A stretch of DNA of 64,000 nucleotides from Chitinophaga sp. YR627 (GCF_900114995.1 NZ_FOUX01000001.1:1736001-1800000), one strand, 5' to 3'; counted from the first letter of the stretch, positions 1-10,400 are shown. Program-made: numbers and translations. The notes: generated by a model not told the origin, from the letters alone.

Positions 1-496
1 CTGCATGCAGATCCAGGATCAGGTACATATGATTGGCCTTACACCATGACAATAAACTATCTGTCATGGTAAATCCCTTTTCCAGCCAGGTGTTTTGTCC
101 GGCGACAGGCTCTTTGTCAACCGGCAAGGTGTACAGATTAAAGTGCATGGGCAAACGAACGGAATTAAATCCCCAGGCTTTCAGTGAGTCGATATCTGCC
201 TTTGTGGTATGATTGTCCAGCCAGGCGTCATAAAACTCCTGTGTTTTCTCCGGACCGATCAGCTTTTCAATACCAGCGCGGATCCTGTGTTGCTGGCCCT
301 GGCCATTTACCCGGAGCATGTATCCTTCCTGGAGCATCCAGCCACCCAGGCCGATACCCCTTAACAGTACATTTTCTCCTTTTTCATTTACGATTTTGGT
401 GCCCTGGGCTGCAAGAAATCCCTGGCTCCATCCCTGTAATGGTTTGAGGGAGATGGATGATAGTAATAATAACGTGACGCTTTTAAATAGTTTCAT
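1..496 (-). CDS. Glycoside hydrolase family 5-like enzyme (cellulase family), N-terminal part only
   Basis: The reading frame starts at ATG 496-494 and runs off the left edge after 165 codons, so only the N-terminus is visible. It begins with a signal peptide (MKLFKSVTLLLLSSISL...), so the enzyme is probably secreted or periplasmic. The next part shows hallmarks of the GH5 TIM barrel: a G-x-G-L-G-G-W-M-L-Q-E-G segment near residue 48, then W-G-F-N-S-V-R-L-P-M (the Arg is the conserved GH5 residue near strand 2) and Y-L-I-L-D-L-H-A at the very end, which is the usual strand 3 motif. The two catalytic glutamates would lie beyond the window. The likely substrate is a beta-1,4-glucan or related glycan, but the subfamily cannot be told. 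The call rests on my own translation of the minus strand. Confidence 0.8.
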   Translation of the reverse strand, partial: MKLFKSVTLLLLSSISLKPLQGWSQGFLAAQGTKIVNEKGENVLLRGIGLGGWMLQEGYMLRVNGQGQQHRIRAGIEKLIGPEKTQEFYDAWLDNHTTKADIDSLKAWGFNSVRLPMHFNLYTLPVDKEPVAGQNTWLEKGFTMTDSLLSWCKANHMYLILDLHA

Positions 497-567
497 AACC
501 AATTTATTATAACGAATAAAATTGACACGGGAGAAAATAGGCATTTATGGGAAAACAGGAAAGGAGT

Positions 568-972
568 TTAGTGAGCAGGACTACGTCGTTCCACTAGCCA
601 ACCGATAGCCAGTCCGAGTACACAGCCTATAAAATAGCAGACACAATCACTCAGGGCAAAATCATAACCTAGTATCAATCCGAAAGGGAAGGTCCTTCTC
701 AGGTCCACGATCCACGGGGCTTTATACAGCTGTTGTAATTCAATGGCGATACAGGCGAGATAGCTGATAACGCCGATTTTCAGCAGTTCTGTCACCGGAA
801 AGAGAAAGCGTAAAAGGAAGAACAGGCAGGTGGCATATAGTACATCGCCGCCATACACACTTATGATAGACGGAAAATAACCGGGATAACGCCGTGTAGC
901 CAGGCCTAATGGGATGGTCAGTAAAAACAGTACGAAATAAAGGAGGACTTTCCTTGTTTTGATAGGGCTCAT
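568..972 (-). CDS. DUF2809 family small membrane protein
   Basis: 134 residues with four hydrophobic stretches (about residues 9-25, 38-58, 63-78 and 95-125), so an inner-membrane protein. The pattern of RRYPGYFP near the first loop, VYGGDVLYATCLFF and the later helices with IELQQLYKAPWI matches the DUF2809 family, whose function is not known. It lies 20 bases after the stop of the AraC regulator on the same strand, but a TATCTTTG element sits in that gap, so it may be transcribed separately. There is no clear Shine-Dalgarno sequence. Family assignment is by recognised pattern; no activity is implied. Confidence 0.75.
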   Translation of the reverse strand: MSPIKTRKVLLYFVLFLLTIPLGLATRRYPGYFPSIISVYGGDVLYATCLFFLLRFLFPVTELLKIGVISYLACIAIELQQLYKAPWIVDLRRTFPFGLILGYDFALSDCVCYFIGCVLGLAIGWLVERRSPAH

Positions 973-977
973 ATAGC

Positions 978-985
978 CAAAGATA
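978..985 (-). promoter_or_regulatory. Bacteroidota -7 promoter element (TATCTTTG)
   Basis: Read on the minus strand this is TATCTTTG, a perfect match to the Bacteroidota -7 consensus TAnnTTTG. It ends only five bases before the ATG of the DUF2809 gene. If it is used, transcription would start at or within a few bases of the start codon. I found no convincing -33 TTG at the usual distance, so it remains a candidate. Confidence 0.4.
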
Positions 986-992
986 GGAAAGA

Positions 993-2165
993 TTACAATG
1001 TTTCAGCCCGCATCTCAGCTACAGAACGGAGGTAGGCTGTAGGCGTCAGACCAGTGATCTTCTTAAAATACTGATTGAAAGAGGACTTGGCTTTGAAGCC
1101 GCAGTCAAAAGCGAGTGTGAGCACATTAACGGGGAGTGCCTTGCTGCTCATAAACTGCATCTGTTGAATGGCACGCTCAATGCGCATTTCATTAATGAAC
1201 TGGTAAAAGCTTTTGGAGGCATAGGAATTCAGCGCTTCAGAAAGATGGTATTTGCTGATGCCAACAGAACCGGCCAGTTTATCCATATTCAGGTCTGCAT
1301 CAGTAAATATCCTCGTCCGTTGCAGGTGTTGCTCCAGTTTGTCCATGATCTCACGATGCTCGGTAGTGGTGAGTTGGGTTCTGCGAACAGGGGAGGATTG
1401 TTCCCGTATATCTATCAGATCTGCCTTTTCTGCCGATATCTGTTCCTGCTTATCTCTTCCCGCAACGGTTTCACTATATATACTATGCACGGTGGCCGTG
1501 GGAACAACCGCCACGTATTTATAACGGATAATGATAAAACACACGATCAGGAGGATCGAATACACAATATCCCTGCAGAAGATCAGGTCTTTATCTTCCA
1601 CCCAGTTCAATGCATGTATACCCTGAAAAACATGTGCCACAGCACTGATCGTTAGCAGGCAATAAGAAATCCATTCTATCAGCTGTCGTTCCTGTGGTTT
1701 CTGTTGCAAATATTTCCTGGCAACGTTAAGCGCCAGCAATGGGAAAAAAGTACCCGCAGCCAGCATACTCCAGGTGGAGGTCTGGTTATAGATCTGCAAA
1801 GCGGCATATCCCGCCTGCAAAGAGAATTCCAGTACGCATACGACAGTCAGGTAACCGATCGCTCCTAATATAAACGGGATAAATACATACCAGCGGGAGG
1901 CAGGTATGAATGATTCGTCTTTGTTTTTAAGTGCATATAGATAGAGCAGTGGACCATAACAGAAACCAATAAAGGTGTTCATCTGGAACCGGATATGCGC
2001 ATCGCTGACAACAGTGTAGATATAGAATTTCGTTGCCAGATGTGCGGCAATACATAACAGCAGTAGAATAAGCAAGGCGTCTGCTTTGCTTTTCAATCTG
2101 TTCGTCCATAGTAATAGAACGGCTGTAAATGCCTGGAACGTCCCTATTGCAATAACATAGATCAT
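993..2165 (-). CDS. AraC-family transcription regulator with N-terminal membrane sensor
   Basis: From ATG 2165 the protein has 390 residues. An upstream in-frame ATG at 2288 would add 41 residues that are polar and unlike the family, so the shorter form is preferred: it starts directly with the first membrane helix (MIYVIAIGTFQAFTAVLLLW). The first ~230 residues hold about seven hydrophobic helices. The C-terminal ~110 residues form an AraC/XylS double helix-turn-helix (LDMNMDKLAGSVGISKYHLSEAL-type first helix pair, then FDCGFKAKSSFNQYFKKITGLTPTAYL-type second pair). Such 7TM-AraC proteins are membrane-bound one-component regulators in Bacteroidota. Ligand and targets cannot be read from the sequence. 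The upstream region faces the TonB receptor gene across about 700 bases. Confidence 0.85.
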   Translation of the reverse strand: MIYVIAIGTFQAFTAVLLLWTNRLKSKADALLILLLLCIAAHLATKFYIYTVVSDAHIRFQMNTFIGFCYGPLLYLYALKNKDESFIPASRWYVFIPFILGAIGYLTVVCVLEFSLQAGYAALQIYNQTSTWSMLAAGTFFPLLALNVARKYLQQKPQERQLIEWISYCLLTISAVAHVFQGIHALNWVEDKDLIFCRDIVYSILLIVCFIIIRYKYVAVVPTATVHSIYSETVAGRDKQEQISAEKADLIDIREQSSPVRRTQLTTTEHREIMDKLEQHLQRTRIFTDADLNMDKLAGSVGISKYHLSEALNSYASKSFYQFINEMRIERAIQQMQFMSSKALPVNVLTLAFDCGFKAKSSFNQYFKKITGLTPTAYLRSVAEMRAETL

Positions 2166-2450
2166 ATGTGTGCTCGTGTCGCTAAAATATAAAAGCAATG
2201 TTATCACAATGTTATCTTGATGGTAACAGGGGCGATTTTCAATTGTGTTAGTTGGATGAAATCGGTGTTTTATGCCTCTCATAGTCAATTACACAGCGGG
2301 GTAAGTGCATAGAACAGTTTTATCTTGATGAGAATCAGCTGAGTAACAGAGACTTATTTTCAGTCATATCCACAAGAACAATCGTGATTTATGAAGACAC
2401 TTGTCTCTTGTAAGTCTATTGAATTGAGACAGTCAGGTCATAGCGAAGGA

Positions 2451-2596
2451 TTTCAGATGGAGACCCTGGCCTCAGCTATTTGAAATACGCCCACCGCCAA
2501 ACAAGGGTTAAATAGAAATTCCCAACGCCCAACACGACCTCCCAAGTTCAATAGATAGGAACTTCAAAGAGCGTCAGCCAGAGGTCCCATCTGAAA
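2451..2596. repeat. Split inverted repeat in the 2166-2869 non-coding stretch
   Basis: The gap between the AraC regulator and the TonB receptor has no gene I can support. It contains the arm TTTCAGATGG-AGACC-CTGGC at 2451-2470 and its imperfect reverse complement at 2577-2596 (first ten bases exact). A second pair of related words lies beside it: TCTATTGAATTG at 2415-2426 and, inverted, 2543-2555. The order of the two word pairs is not nested, so this is not a simple hairpin; it looks more like two inverted, shuffled copies of one short intergenic element. Confidence 0.45.
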
Positions 2597-2869
2597 CCGC
2601 AGCGTAAGCCCCCTGCACTAAAATAAGTAAGCTACGAAGCCCGAAGTCCCACAAGAGAAAACAATAATTACTGATCACATTAATCACCGAAACACGCGTT
2701 CTCACCCCCCGTAAAACTATTCCGTAACGATTTCTTAACCTTGTTTAAGTATTTGATTTTCAATACTTGCACGTACGTCTCGACTGAAAAGAACGCCTGT
2801 AGGTAGCATTCGTTGCATACGGTCGCACAGCCATCCGGGATGAGGCAATTTTGTGGAAAATCATACGAC

Positions 2870-5755
2870 ATGTATTTTCTTTTTAAGCAGAGAACAACAC
2901 AGGTAATATCGCCGGCAAGACTGTTAATATTGTCAGCCATGGTCTTACCCACGGTGTTTGCAAATGCGCAGACAATTAAAGGAACCGTGTCAGGTAAAGA
3001 AGGACAATTACCTGGTGCGTCGATACAGAGCCCTGCCACAAAGCAAGGCACTTCTACTGACCTGAACGGAAGTTTTACCCTAAACACACATACAACAGGC
3101 AAGGTAAAGGTCCTGGTATCTTATATAGGACATACACCAAAAGAAATAGAACTCGATATTAAAACTGGTATCAATGATGCCGGTGTGATCATACTGACAC
3201 CTACAGAAGGGCAATTGGGTGAGGTACTGGTAAAAGGCACCATGGCGCCTTCTCAGATCAAAGCCCTGAGTATCAAAAAGAATTCCCTCGCTATAATGGA
3301 CGTGATCGCGGCAGATGCGATCGGGAAACTGCCTGATCGTAATGCTGCAGAAGCCGTACAGCGTGTACAGGGTGTTGCAGTAGCCCGTTACCATGGAGAG
3401 GCAGATGCGGCGACCGTAAGAGGTACGCCTTTCGCCTGGACATCTACTATGTTTAATGGCAGTCGTCTGCCAAGTGCCAATGTAACCGGCGGACGTAACT
3501 CTGTGCTCGATGCCGTTCCTTCTGAAATGATCCAGTATGTACAGGTCGCCAAAGCCCTGACTCCTGATATGGAAGGTGATGCCATTGGTGGTAGTATCAA
3601 TTTCATTACCCGTACCGCTCCGGCGAAAAGACAGTTGAATGTCAGCGCCGCTGGTGGTTATAATACTTTCTCTCAGAATGGTACCTATAATGGCTCGGTT
3701 GTATATGGCGACCGTTTTTTTAAAGGTAAACTGGGTGTAATGGTCGCTGGTGCCATCTGGGACAGGCAATGGGGTACCGACTCTTATGATATCGCGTACA
3801 ATACCGGTCTGGCCGATCCGACCCAACAGAAATCCATCAGTACCGTGATGCTGAAAAGATATATGGGACGTCGCCAGACTTATGGCGGTAATGTAGGGCT
3901 GGAGTATAAATTCAACACCAGCAATAAGATCTATTTCCGCGGACTGATGGACAAGTTCAATGATATCCGTCCGGTATATGAATCTTATGTCGACTATAAT
4001 AACAGCCGTTATCAATATAACTACCGCTATTCTTACTACCAGACCACATTAAATGGCGCCGAATTAGGAGGTGAGCACCAGTTGTCTTCCCGCATCAAAA
4101 TGGACTGGGCAGTGAGCGACTATTACACAAAATTCTTCCTGGAAACACCACCGACCAATAACAACAAAGGCTTACCTATTGCAACATTCCGTCAAAAGAT
4201 CAACGGTGGATTCAAAAATCTCTCCGCTGACGGTAAACGTTACTGGGGATTTGACTCTCCAGACGGCATTGGTGGTGATCCTTTGCATTTTGATGCTGGT
4301 CTGAAAGACCCTTCTGAAGTAATGGATGCCTCCAAACTGACTTTACAGCAGCTGGTAATCTCTCAGCTGGATACTAAAGAACACGACAAGACTGCACAGC
4401 TGAATTTTAAAGTCAATGTGGCTTCTAAAGTAAACCTGAAATTCGGGGGCAAATACCGTCACAAAGACCGTACTTCTACTTTCGGGTCCAATATAGTATA
4501 CCTGCCGGGAGCAGCCCTGGGTATCCCGAACTCACCTGCTTTGCTGACACTTTCTCAGTTACAACGCACAGCCTTCCCGGAAAAAGCGGGTTTCTTCACA
4601 AAACTGAAGAGCAATCATGATAATATGATGATAGACCCTATCACCAAAGAGCAGCTTTTCAATTTATACGATCCTGCTACTCTGAGAGCCAATGGTTTCG
4701 GTGACTATACCTCCGCTTCGAATGCAACTAACCTCTATACCGGTACAGAAAACGTCGCTGCAGGTTATGCGATGGCCGAAATAGATGCTACCGACAAACT
4801 GAAGATCGTAGCTGGTGTACGCAACGAGTATACCACACTGAATATGCGGGGTTCCAAAGCGACCAAAGATGCCACAAATGGTGCCACTGAAATCAGCGAT
4901 GTAGCTGTAAAAAACAACTACAATGCCTTGCTGCCAATGTTGCACCTGAAATATGCACTCAACGATCATGCGAACCTGCGTGCTGCTTATACCCGTACTT
5001 TTATCCGTCCAAACTTCACTGACCTGACACCAGGTGAGTCGATCGATAATTCAAAATCACCCGTAACCATCACCAGAGGAAATCCTGCTTTAAAACCGAC
5101 CTTCTCCAGCAACTTCGACGTTATGGGAGAATATTATTTCAGTAACATCGGTTTGTTATCCGGAGGCGTGTTCTACAAACAAATCAAAGACGTCATCTTC
5201 TCCGACAGAACTACCTATAACGAGAATGGCGGCAGTTATGTAGTGACACAGGCAAGAAACTTAAATGACGCCAAACTATTTGGTTTTGAAGGCGGTATCA
5301 ATAAACGCCTGAGTTTCCTGCCAGGTATCCTTGCTGGTCTGGGCGTAGAATTCAACTATACATATATCCACTCAGAAGTGGAAGTACCAAGAACAGGTAC
5401 TGGTCTGTCAGACAAAACAAGTCTTCCGAATCAGTCCAAAAACATCTTCAACAGTATCCTGTTCTACGAGCGTAATGGTGTAATGGTACGTCTGGCGGGC
5501 AACTACCGCGGCGCGTCTGTAGAAACGATCAATCAGGCAGCAGGTAAGGACTTCTTCGTATGGACAGATAAGAACTTCACCATCGATGCCTCTGCTACTG
5601 TCAACATTACCAAAAGCCTGCGTGTTTTCGTAGAACTGAACAATCTCACCAATGAACCACTCAGATTATACATGGGTGATAAACGCCGTGTAACCTCTAC
5701 AGAGTGGTACGGTAGCCGTGGACAGGCAGGTATTCGTTGGGATATCATCAAATAA
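2870..5755 (+). CDS. TonB-dependent outer-membrane receptor with carboxypeptidase-like N-domain
   Basis: Outer-membrane active transporter of about 961 residues. After a signal peptide ending near FANAQ there is a CarboxypepD-regulatory-like domain (IKGTVSGKEGQLPGASI... with DLNGSFTL), then a plug domain (DRNAAEAVQRVQGVAV, VRGTPFAWTSTMFNG) and a long beta-barrel ending in the terminal aromatic/hydrophobic strand ...GIRWDIIK. This is the FecA/CirA-like type rather than SusC, and no SusD partner follows. Starts at 2840 and 2870 are both possible; 2870 puts the basic segment just before the signal helix. The gene 30 bases downstream encodes a secreted phosphatase and is probably cotranscribed, hinting at a phosphorylated ligand. 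Substrate unknown. Confidence 0.85.
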   Translation: MYFLFKQRTTQVISPARLLILSAMVLPTVFANAQTIKGTVSGKEGQLPGASIQSPATKQGTSTDLNGSFTLNTHTTGKVKVLVSYIGHTPKEIELDIKTGINDAGVIILTPTEGQLGEVLVKGTMAPSQIKALSIKKNSLAIMDVIAADAIGKLPDRNAAEAVQRVQGVAVARYHGEADAATVRGTPFAWTSTMFNGSRLPSANVTGGRNSVLDAVPSEMIQYVQVAKALTPDMEGDAIGGSINFITRTAPAKRQLNVSAAGGYNTFSQNGTYNGSVVYGDRFFKGKLGVMVAGAIWDRQWGTDSYDIAYNTGLADPTQQKSISTVMLKRYMGRRQTYGGNVGLEYKFNTSNKIYFRGLMDKFNDIRPVYESYVDYNNSRYQYNYRYSYYQTTLNGAELGGEHQLSSRIKMDWAVSDYYTKFFLETPPTNNNKGLPIATFRQKINGGFKNLSADGKRYWGFDSPDGIGGDPLHFDAGLKDPSEVMDASKLTLQQLVISQLDTKEHDKTAQLNFKVNVASKVNLKFGGKYRHKDRTSTFGSNIVYLPGAALGIPNSPALLTLSQLQRTAFPEKAGFFTKLKSNHDNMMIDPITKEQLFNLYDPATLRANGFGDYTSASNATNLYTGTENVAAGYAMAEIDATDKLKIVAGVRNEYTTLNMRGSKATKDATNGATEISDVAVKNNYNALLPMLHLKYALNDHANLRAAYTRTFIRPNFTDLTPGESIDNSKSPVTITRGNPALKPTFSSNFDVMGEYYFSNIGLLSGGVFYKQIKDVIFSDRTTYNENGGSYVVTQARNLNDAKLFGFEGGINKRLSFLPGILAGLGVEFNYTYIHSEVEVPRTGTGLSDKTSLPNQSKNIFNSILFYERNGVMVRLAGNYRGASVETINQAAGKDFFVWTDKNFTIDASATVNITKSLRVFVELNNLTNEPLRLYMGDKRRVTSTEWYGSRGQAGIRWDIIK

Positions 5756-5785
5756 CTTTCTATAAAAAAACAAAACAGCTGTAAT

Positions 5786-6595
5786 ATGAAAAAATTAGTA
5801 TTGGCCTGCGCCTTGCTGGCGCCGTATATTTCCTTTGCCCAGTTGGCAGATAGCTCCAAACGTGTGGTAAAGATGCAGGGCACCGTCAACTTCCGTGATG
5901 CCGGTGGATACACTACCAAAGACGGTAAAACTGTTGCCTGGGGTAGAGTCTACCGCTCTGCTGATGTCAGCAAGCTGACGGAACAGGATCTGGCTACATT
6001 GGAAAAACGTAATATTCATACTGTGATCGATTTCCGTGGTGTCAAAGAATCAGCCGCGGCTCCTGATCATCTGCTGCCGGGTACTAAATATACCCTCAGT
6101 CCGGCGGGAAGCGATAGTCTGCCAGGCGCAGGACAGATCATCCAGCAAATCAAAGAAGGTGGCTTCCTCGAAAAATTCTATAGCAATACCGCTCCACTCG
6201 GCGAACGCTACAGACCTTTGTTCCAGCAGCTGCTGGCATTGCCTAAAGGCGAAGCGATCATGTACCACTGTACCGGTGGCCGCGATCGTACCGGCATGGC
6301 AACAGCACTCTTCCTGTATGCCCTCGGCGTGCCACAGGAAACGATCGAAGCTGACTATGTAGCGAGCAATGTGTACCTGGAACCAATGAATGCCCGTATG
6401 TTCAAGTCATTTACGACAGGCACCGGATTGGATGAACAGACTGTTCGTAAAGCAATGGAACTCAGACCAGCGTACATCAGAGCTATGTTCGCCGCTATCG
6501 TAACAAAGTATGGTTCCGTAGAGAACTTCTTTGAGAAAGAGCTGGGTGTTGGAGCGCCACAACTGAAAGAGTTAAAGAAGAAGTATACCATTTAA
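5786..6595 (+). CDS. Secreted protein-tyrosine-phosphatase-like enzyme (Tyr_phosphatase3 type)
   Basis: 269 residues with a signal peptide (MKKLVLACALLAPYISFAQ), so it acts in the periplasm or outside. The catalytic P-loop is H161-C162-T-G-G-R-D-R168-T, fitting the C-x5-R signature of cysteine phosphatases, in the form HC-x-G-K/R-D-R-T-G seen in the Y_phosphatase3/MptpB-like family. The upstream motif F-R-D-A-G-G-Y (residues 36-42) and W-G-R-V-Y-R-S-A are also typical. It removes phosphate from phosphotyrosine, phosphoserine or phosphoinositides in related enzymes; which one here is unknown. It sits 30 bases after the TonB receptor stop, suggesting that it processes the receptor's ligand. All key catalytic residues are present. 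Confidence 0.85.
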   Translation: MKKLVLACALLAPYISFAQLADSSKRVVKMQGTVNFRDAGGYTTKDGKTVAWGRVYRSADVSKLTEQDLATLEKRNIHTVIDFRGVKESAAAPDHLLPGTKYTLSPAGSDSLPGAGQIIQQIKEGGFLEKFYSNTAPLGERYRPLFQQLLALPKGEAIMYHCTGGRDRTGMATALFLYALGVPQETIEADYVASNVYLEPMNARMFKSFTTGTGLDEQTVRKAMELRPAYIRAMFAAIVTKYGSVENFFEKELGVGAPQLKELKKKYTI

Positions 6596-6643
6596 TACAA
6601 TATTGAAACCCTGATAAAATGCCTTTATCGGCATGGATGATAT

Positions 6644-6692
6644 CGCAGGAATTGCCTTCCTAATGGAATGGGTGGTTCCTGCGGTTGTTTTT
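6644..6692 (+). terminator. Probable terminator after the phosphatase gene
   Basis: CGCAGGAA at 6644-6651 pairs with TTCCTGCG at 6676-6683, with a smaller TTCC/GGAA hairpin inside the loop, and is followed by GTTGTTTTT. It lies about 50 bases after the phosphatase stop and would end the receptor-phosphatase transcript. Confidence 0.55.
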
Positions 6693-6829
6693 GGGATACG
6701 TTAATGATTTGATGGATGCTCAGTATACCATATATCATCTCAACGTGTTAAAATGCCCTCTATGAATTCCACAAATCAACTCCTGAACATTACGCGCGTC
6801 CTATTGAACAGTAAGCTCCTGCCGTTACT

Positions 6830-7378
6830 TTTGGGACATACTCTCAAATCATTTCCATATATCGCACAAACCATCTCTTAAGTATTCTGCTGACTATAGC
6901 GCAGTAGACCACTGCGACAACCTGGGAATATATGATGAAATCATCCTTATTAATGACAAATCACCACCTAAGCAAACTGCTGCCTAAAGAACAGCGCCTC
7001 TTCACAAGTACACCACTGTAGCTACTTCAGGGCATATGATGAAGTCATTCTTATCAGTGACAAATTACTTCTTAGGCATCTGGCTAGCCATAGCGCAAAG
7101 ACCACTGCGACAACCTGGGAATATATGATGAAATCATCCTTATCAGTGACAAATTACTTCTTAGGCATCTGGCTAGCCATAGCGCAAAGACCACTGCGAC
7201 AACCTGGGAATATATGATGAAATCATCCTTATCAGTGACAAATTACTTCTTAGGCATCTGGCTAGCCATAGCGCAAAGACCACTGCGACAACCTGGGAAT
7301 ATATGATGAAATCATCCTTATCAATGACAAACACTTCTTAGGTATTTTGCTGAACGAAGCACAGCGCACCCGGCAATT
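6830..7378. repeat. Tandem array of 89-bp non-coding repeats
   Basis: About six units lie head to tail between the phosphatase gene and the 3' end of the minus-strand YD-repeat gene. Units at 7112-7200 and 7201-7289 are identical over 89 bases; 7023-7111 is identical in its last two thirds; 7290 onwards matches in its first third and then decays; 6919-7022 (104 bases) and about 6830-6918 are older, diverged copies. Each good unit carries the perfect palindrome TGGCTAGCCA and the smaller GATGA-AA-TCATC. Because 89 is not a multiple of three and stops occur, the array is not coding. The rest of 6693-6829 shows nothing notable. Confidence 0.85.
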
Positions 7379-7415
7379 ATCTACAGTATACCCTCGACAA
7401 TTCATCCTGAGCAAC

Positions 7416-10400
7416 TCACTGATTAACAGGATGCTGGTATCTGTAATCAAAGTGTTTGATAATATTCCCGTCGACATCCTTTACTGTCGCCAGTCGCTGA
7501 AAACCATCATACTGATAATATATTACACGCCCTGAAGGATCCGTTTCACTGGTCACACCTGCCTGTGGAGAATAGGTATATGTATACACCTGTGTATTAC
7601 TATCAGCCAGGGCTGTCCTGATCTTATTAATTTCATCCCGTAATGCCTGATCAGAAGCTGGATTATTAAGCACGCTGGCGTTTACCAGTCCGGCTACCTC
7701 ATTATAGGTCGCGCCAACTATGCGCGCCACCGGAAGCTCATTGCGATATCCCCATAGATATACTTCATGTACATCTTCCGTTTTGGCCTGTTCCAGTAAA
7801 TGAGCATCAGTATCATACCGCAGAAACTGTAAACGACTTTCCATCGGACCATCACCGTTGATCAATTCTTTTGAAACCGGCGCATTGAAAGTATGGAAGA
7901 AACCGAAGTTTGTTTTGTCCCGGTAAATCTGCTCGTTATCACGTGTGATGACTGTTTCTATTTTCTCATTCAGGATATTCCTGGCGACCATACTATCATA
8001 TACCGCCGTCCCTCTATAGTCAGTCGGATACTTATAAGTTTTAGAAAGTACACTCAGATCACTGCTGACGGATGTCTCATTGATTATCTGTAAATTATAT
8101 GGATTATATTGATAGCTTACTTTACTGATGAGTACATTCCCGTCGTTATCATAAGTACTATCCGTTCTCGAACCCAACACCGGCCAGTATTGATAAAGTT
8201 TATACATACTGCCAATAAAGCTCCATTTACTGCCTTCCGGACAGATAGTTGTCGGATAGCCATCTGATTTACGGATACCGATCTTCGCACCCCATATCCA
8301 GGCAAAATTCCGGGCTCCTGTTGCGTTGTTCATTGCATATTCATTTGTCGTCGCTTTAAGTATATTACCCGCCGCATTGTAAATTTTGTGTGCCAGCAAT
8401 AATCCTCTCAGGTCTTCTTTACTGGATTTAGGCGCATAGGGATACCCGTTACCACCTTCGTCATACAAACCGGTGATTGTATAGAAAAAGTCCTCTCTGC
8501 CATTTTCCCCATGTTCACCACTGAATATGCTTACTTTGGAATACCCCACAGGAGATCCCTGCGTTCGTCCCAGGGAATTTAACGAAGTAGAATATCTGGT
8601 AAAATACGGCAGATCACCTGTCTTATATGGCTGTCCGCCGCCCTCCGAAGTAGAGACATTACAATAGTATGCAGTGAATGTAACATCCTCATATTTAGGC
8701 AGATCGAGTAATACACCGGATGAGATGCTATCATTGAGCATATATTCATACCGCCGGACAATATCATTACGGTGATCAATTCCATCAAATAATGTTATTC
8801 GTTTTATTCTGTTTCCACCCGCCGTCCTGCTATATATAGCAGGAACAGGAAAGTAATCGTATTTCTTATAATACACGCTGATCCTGGCCTGCTCTGTAAC
8901 AAGATCACGTCGTGCTATCAGATAATATCGCTGTCCTCTGTTTAGCGTCAACGCCATTGTAAGTGTCTGATTACGTGAGTCTCCAGCCGCTGCTTTTAAG
9001 CGCCAGTTAGCATCATAGACCAATACTTCCGCCAATGCATCACCCGCAATCTTTCCTTTTACAAAATAGGTAATCGTTGTTTTTTGTCCGATGATATCAG
9101 GTACAATAATCATCACGGTATCCGCAGCTATGCCTGATGTTGTCTTGACGGCGTTCGTATTGGCAGTGAGGGAAGCATCTGTCATAACGGAGTCTATCCC
9201 TTTCGGTGAATACTGATACTGTGCATTATAGTACGAATACCGGTGAGGTTCATAATCAAACGTTGCTACGCCGCCAGTGGGATAATTTATTGCCTTTAAC
9301 AGGCCCTTCTGCATGTAAATAGCGTCTGGTTCACGGTTAGCACCCGCTAAAACATTACCCATATTATCATCATAGGCAGGTACTAACGTGCTGTTGTTTT
9401 CTCCATTGAAATATCCCCAGTGATCTTGTGACAATGATTTTTTAGAAGGCAGTGCCTCCGGATCAATGTATGAAAACAGGTATTTCAGCGTATCATTGCC
9501 ACCTGTTTCACAGAATGAAGATAATAACATTCGCTTAGTCAAAGGGTCTGATTTTGTGGCATTTGTATATTGCTGATTGAACAGCATCTTTTTATACAGT
9601 GTCGATCCTGCATAAATTTCCATCCCCGTTAATCTGTATTTATTACCTGAGTTAACATCCTTACGATCATTACTGATTGCAAACAATATTTTCCCGCTGT
9701 TACAGGTGATACTATTCAGTACATGCGTATGGAGTGTCTGATAATTCAGCGTATAACTTTCCCTATGCGTATCCATCAGACCACCTCCTGAGCAGGGCGT
9801 ATTACTTTGCCCGGGCAACAGATCATAAACGGTATAGGAGGGTATCCCGTCCTCATAAGTGTATGTCAGCGGTGTATAATTGAACGTGATACTATCGCGT
9901 AAAGTAGCGGAAACTATTCTGGTAAGAAACCACGCGGAATTACCTGCATTAACACTAATTGCGTCCCCGGGATAAGTTTCCGAACTGGTAGATGAATGTT
10001 CTATGTTCCTGAATTCATACCTGTTACCATCCTCTGTTACAATAGTAAAACCGGTGGTCTGATTGCCTGATAGTTTCCATGCTTTATATGGAGAGAAGAA
10101 AACCTGACCATTTTTATCGAAGAACATTTTGGCCGCATAGCCAGCAAAATTTAGAAAATAGAGGTCCGGTGAAAGGTCCAGTCTTCCTTCGCCTATGTCT
10201 TTTTTGTTACAGGTGCTGAGGCCATTCAGCCAGTTGGTCGGATTGCTGTCCGTATAAAGTGGCAGCTTCGTTGATTTCGCAGCGGCAGTATAACCCGGTG
10301 TAGTCACCAGCTCATCATTCTTTCCCATAGCAGACCTGGTGATAACACCCCCTACAGAAAGGTCCCAGCCTAGTCCTACCCAGTTACCTTCCTGATCAAC

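Noticed and set aside
2680..3102. Minus-strand frame of 140 codons upstream of the TonB receptor
   Set aside because: It overlaps the receptor's signal peptide and N-domain on the other strand and resembles no family.
3080..4015. Minus-strand open frame of 311 codons
   Set aside because: Lies wholly in the TonB receptor gene; composition is not protein-like (many Ile/Tyr/His/Arg runs) and no family is recognised.
6830..7378. CRISPR array
   Set aside because: The 89-bp units are directly joined, with no unique spacers, and no cas gene is in the window.
7262..7477. Small minus-strand gene at the end of the 89-bp array
   Set aside because: It crosses the repeat and the 3' end of the YD-repeat gene in another frame and would change frame between repeat units.
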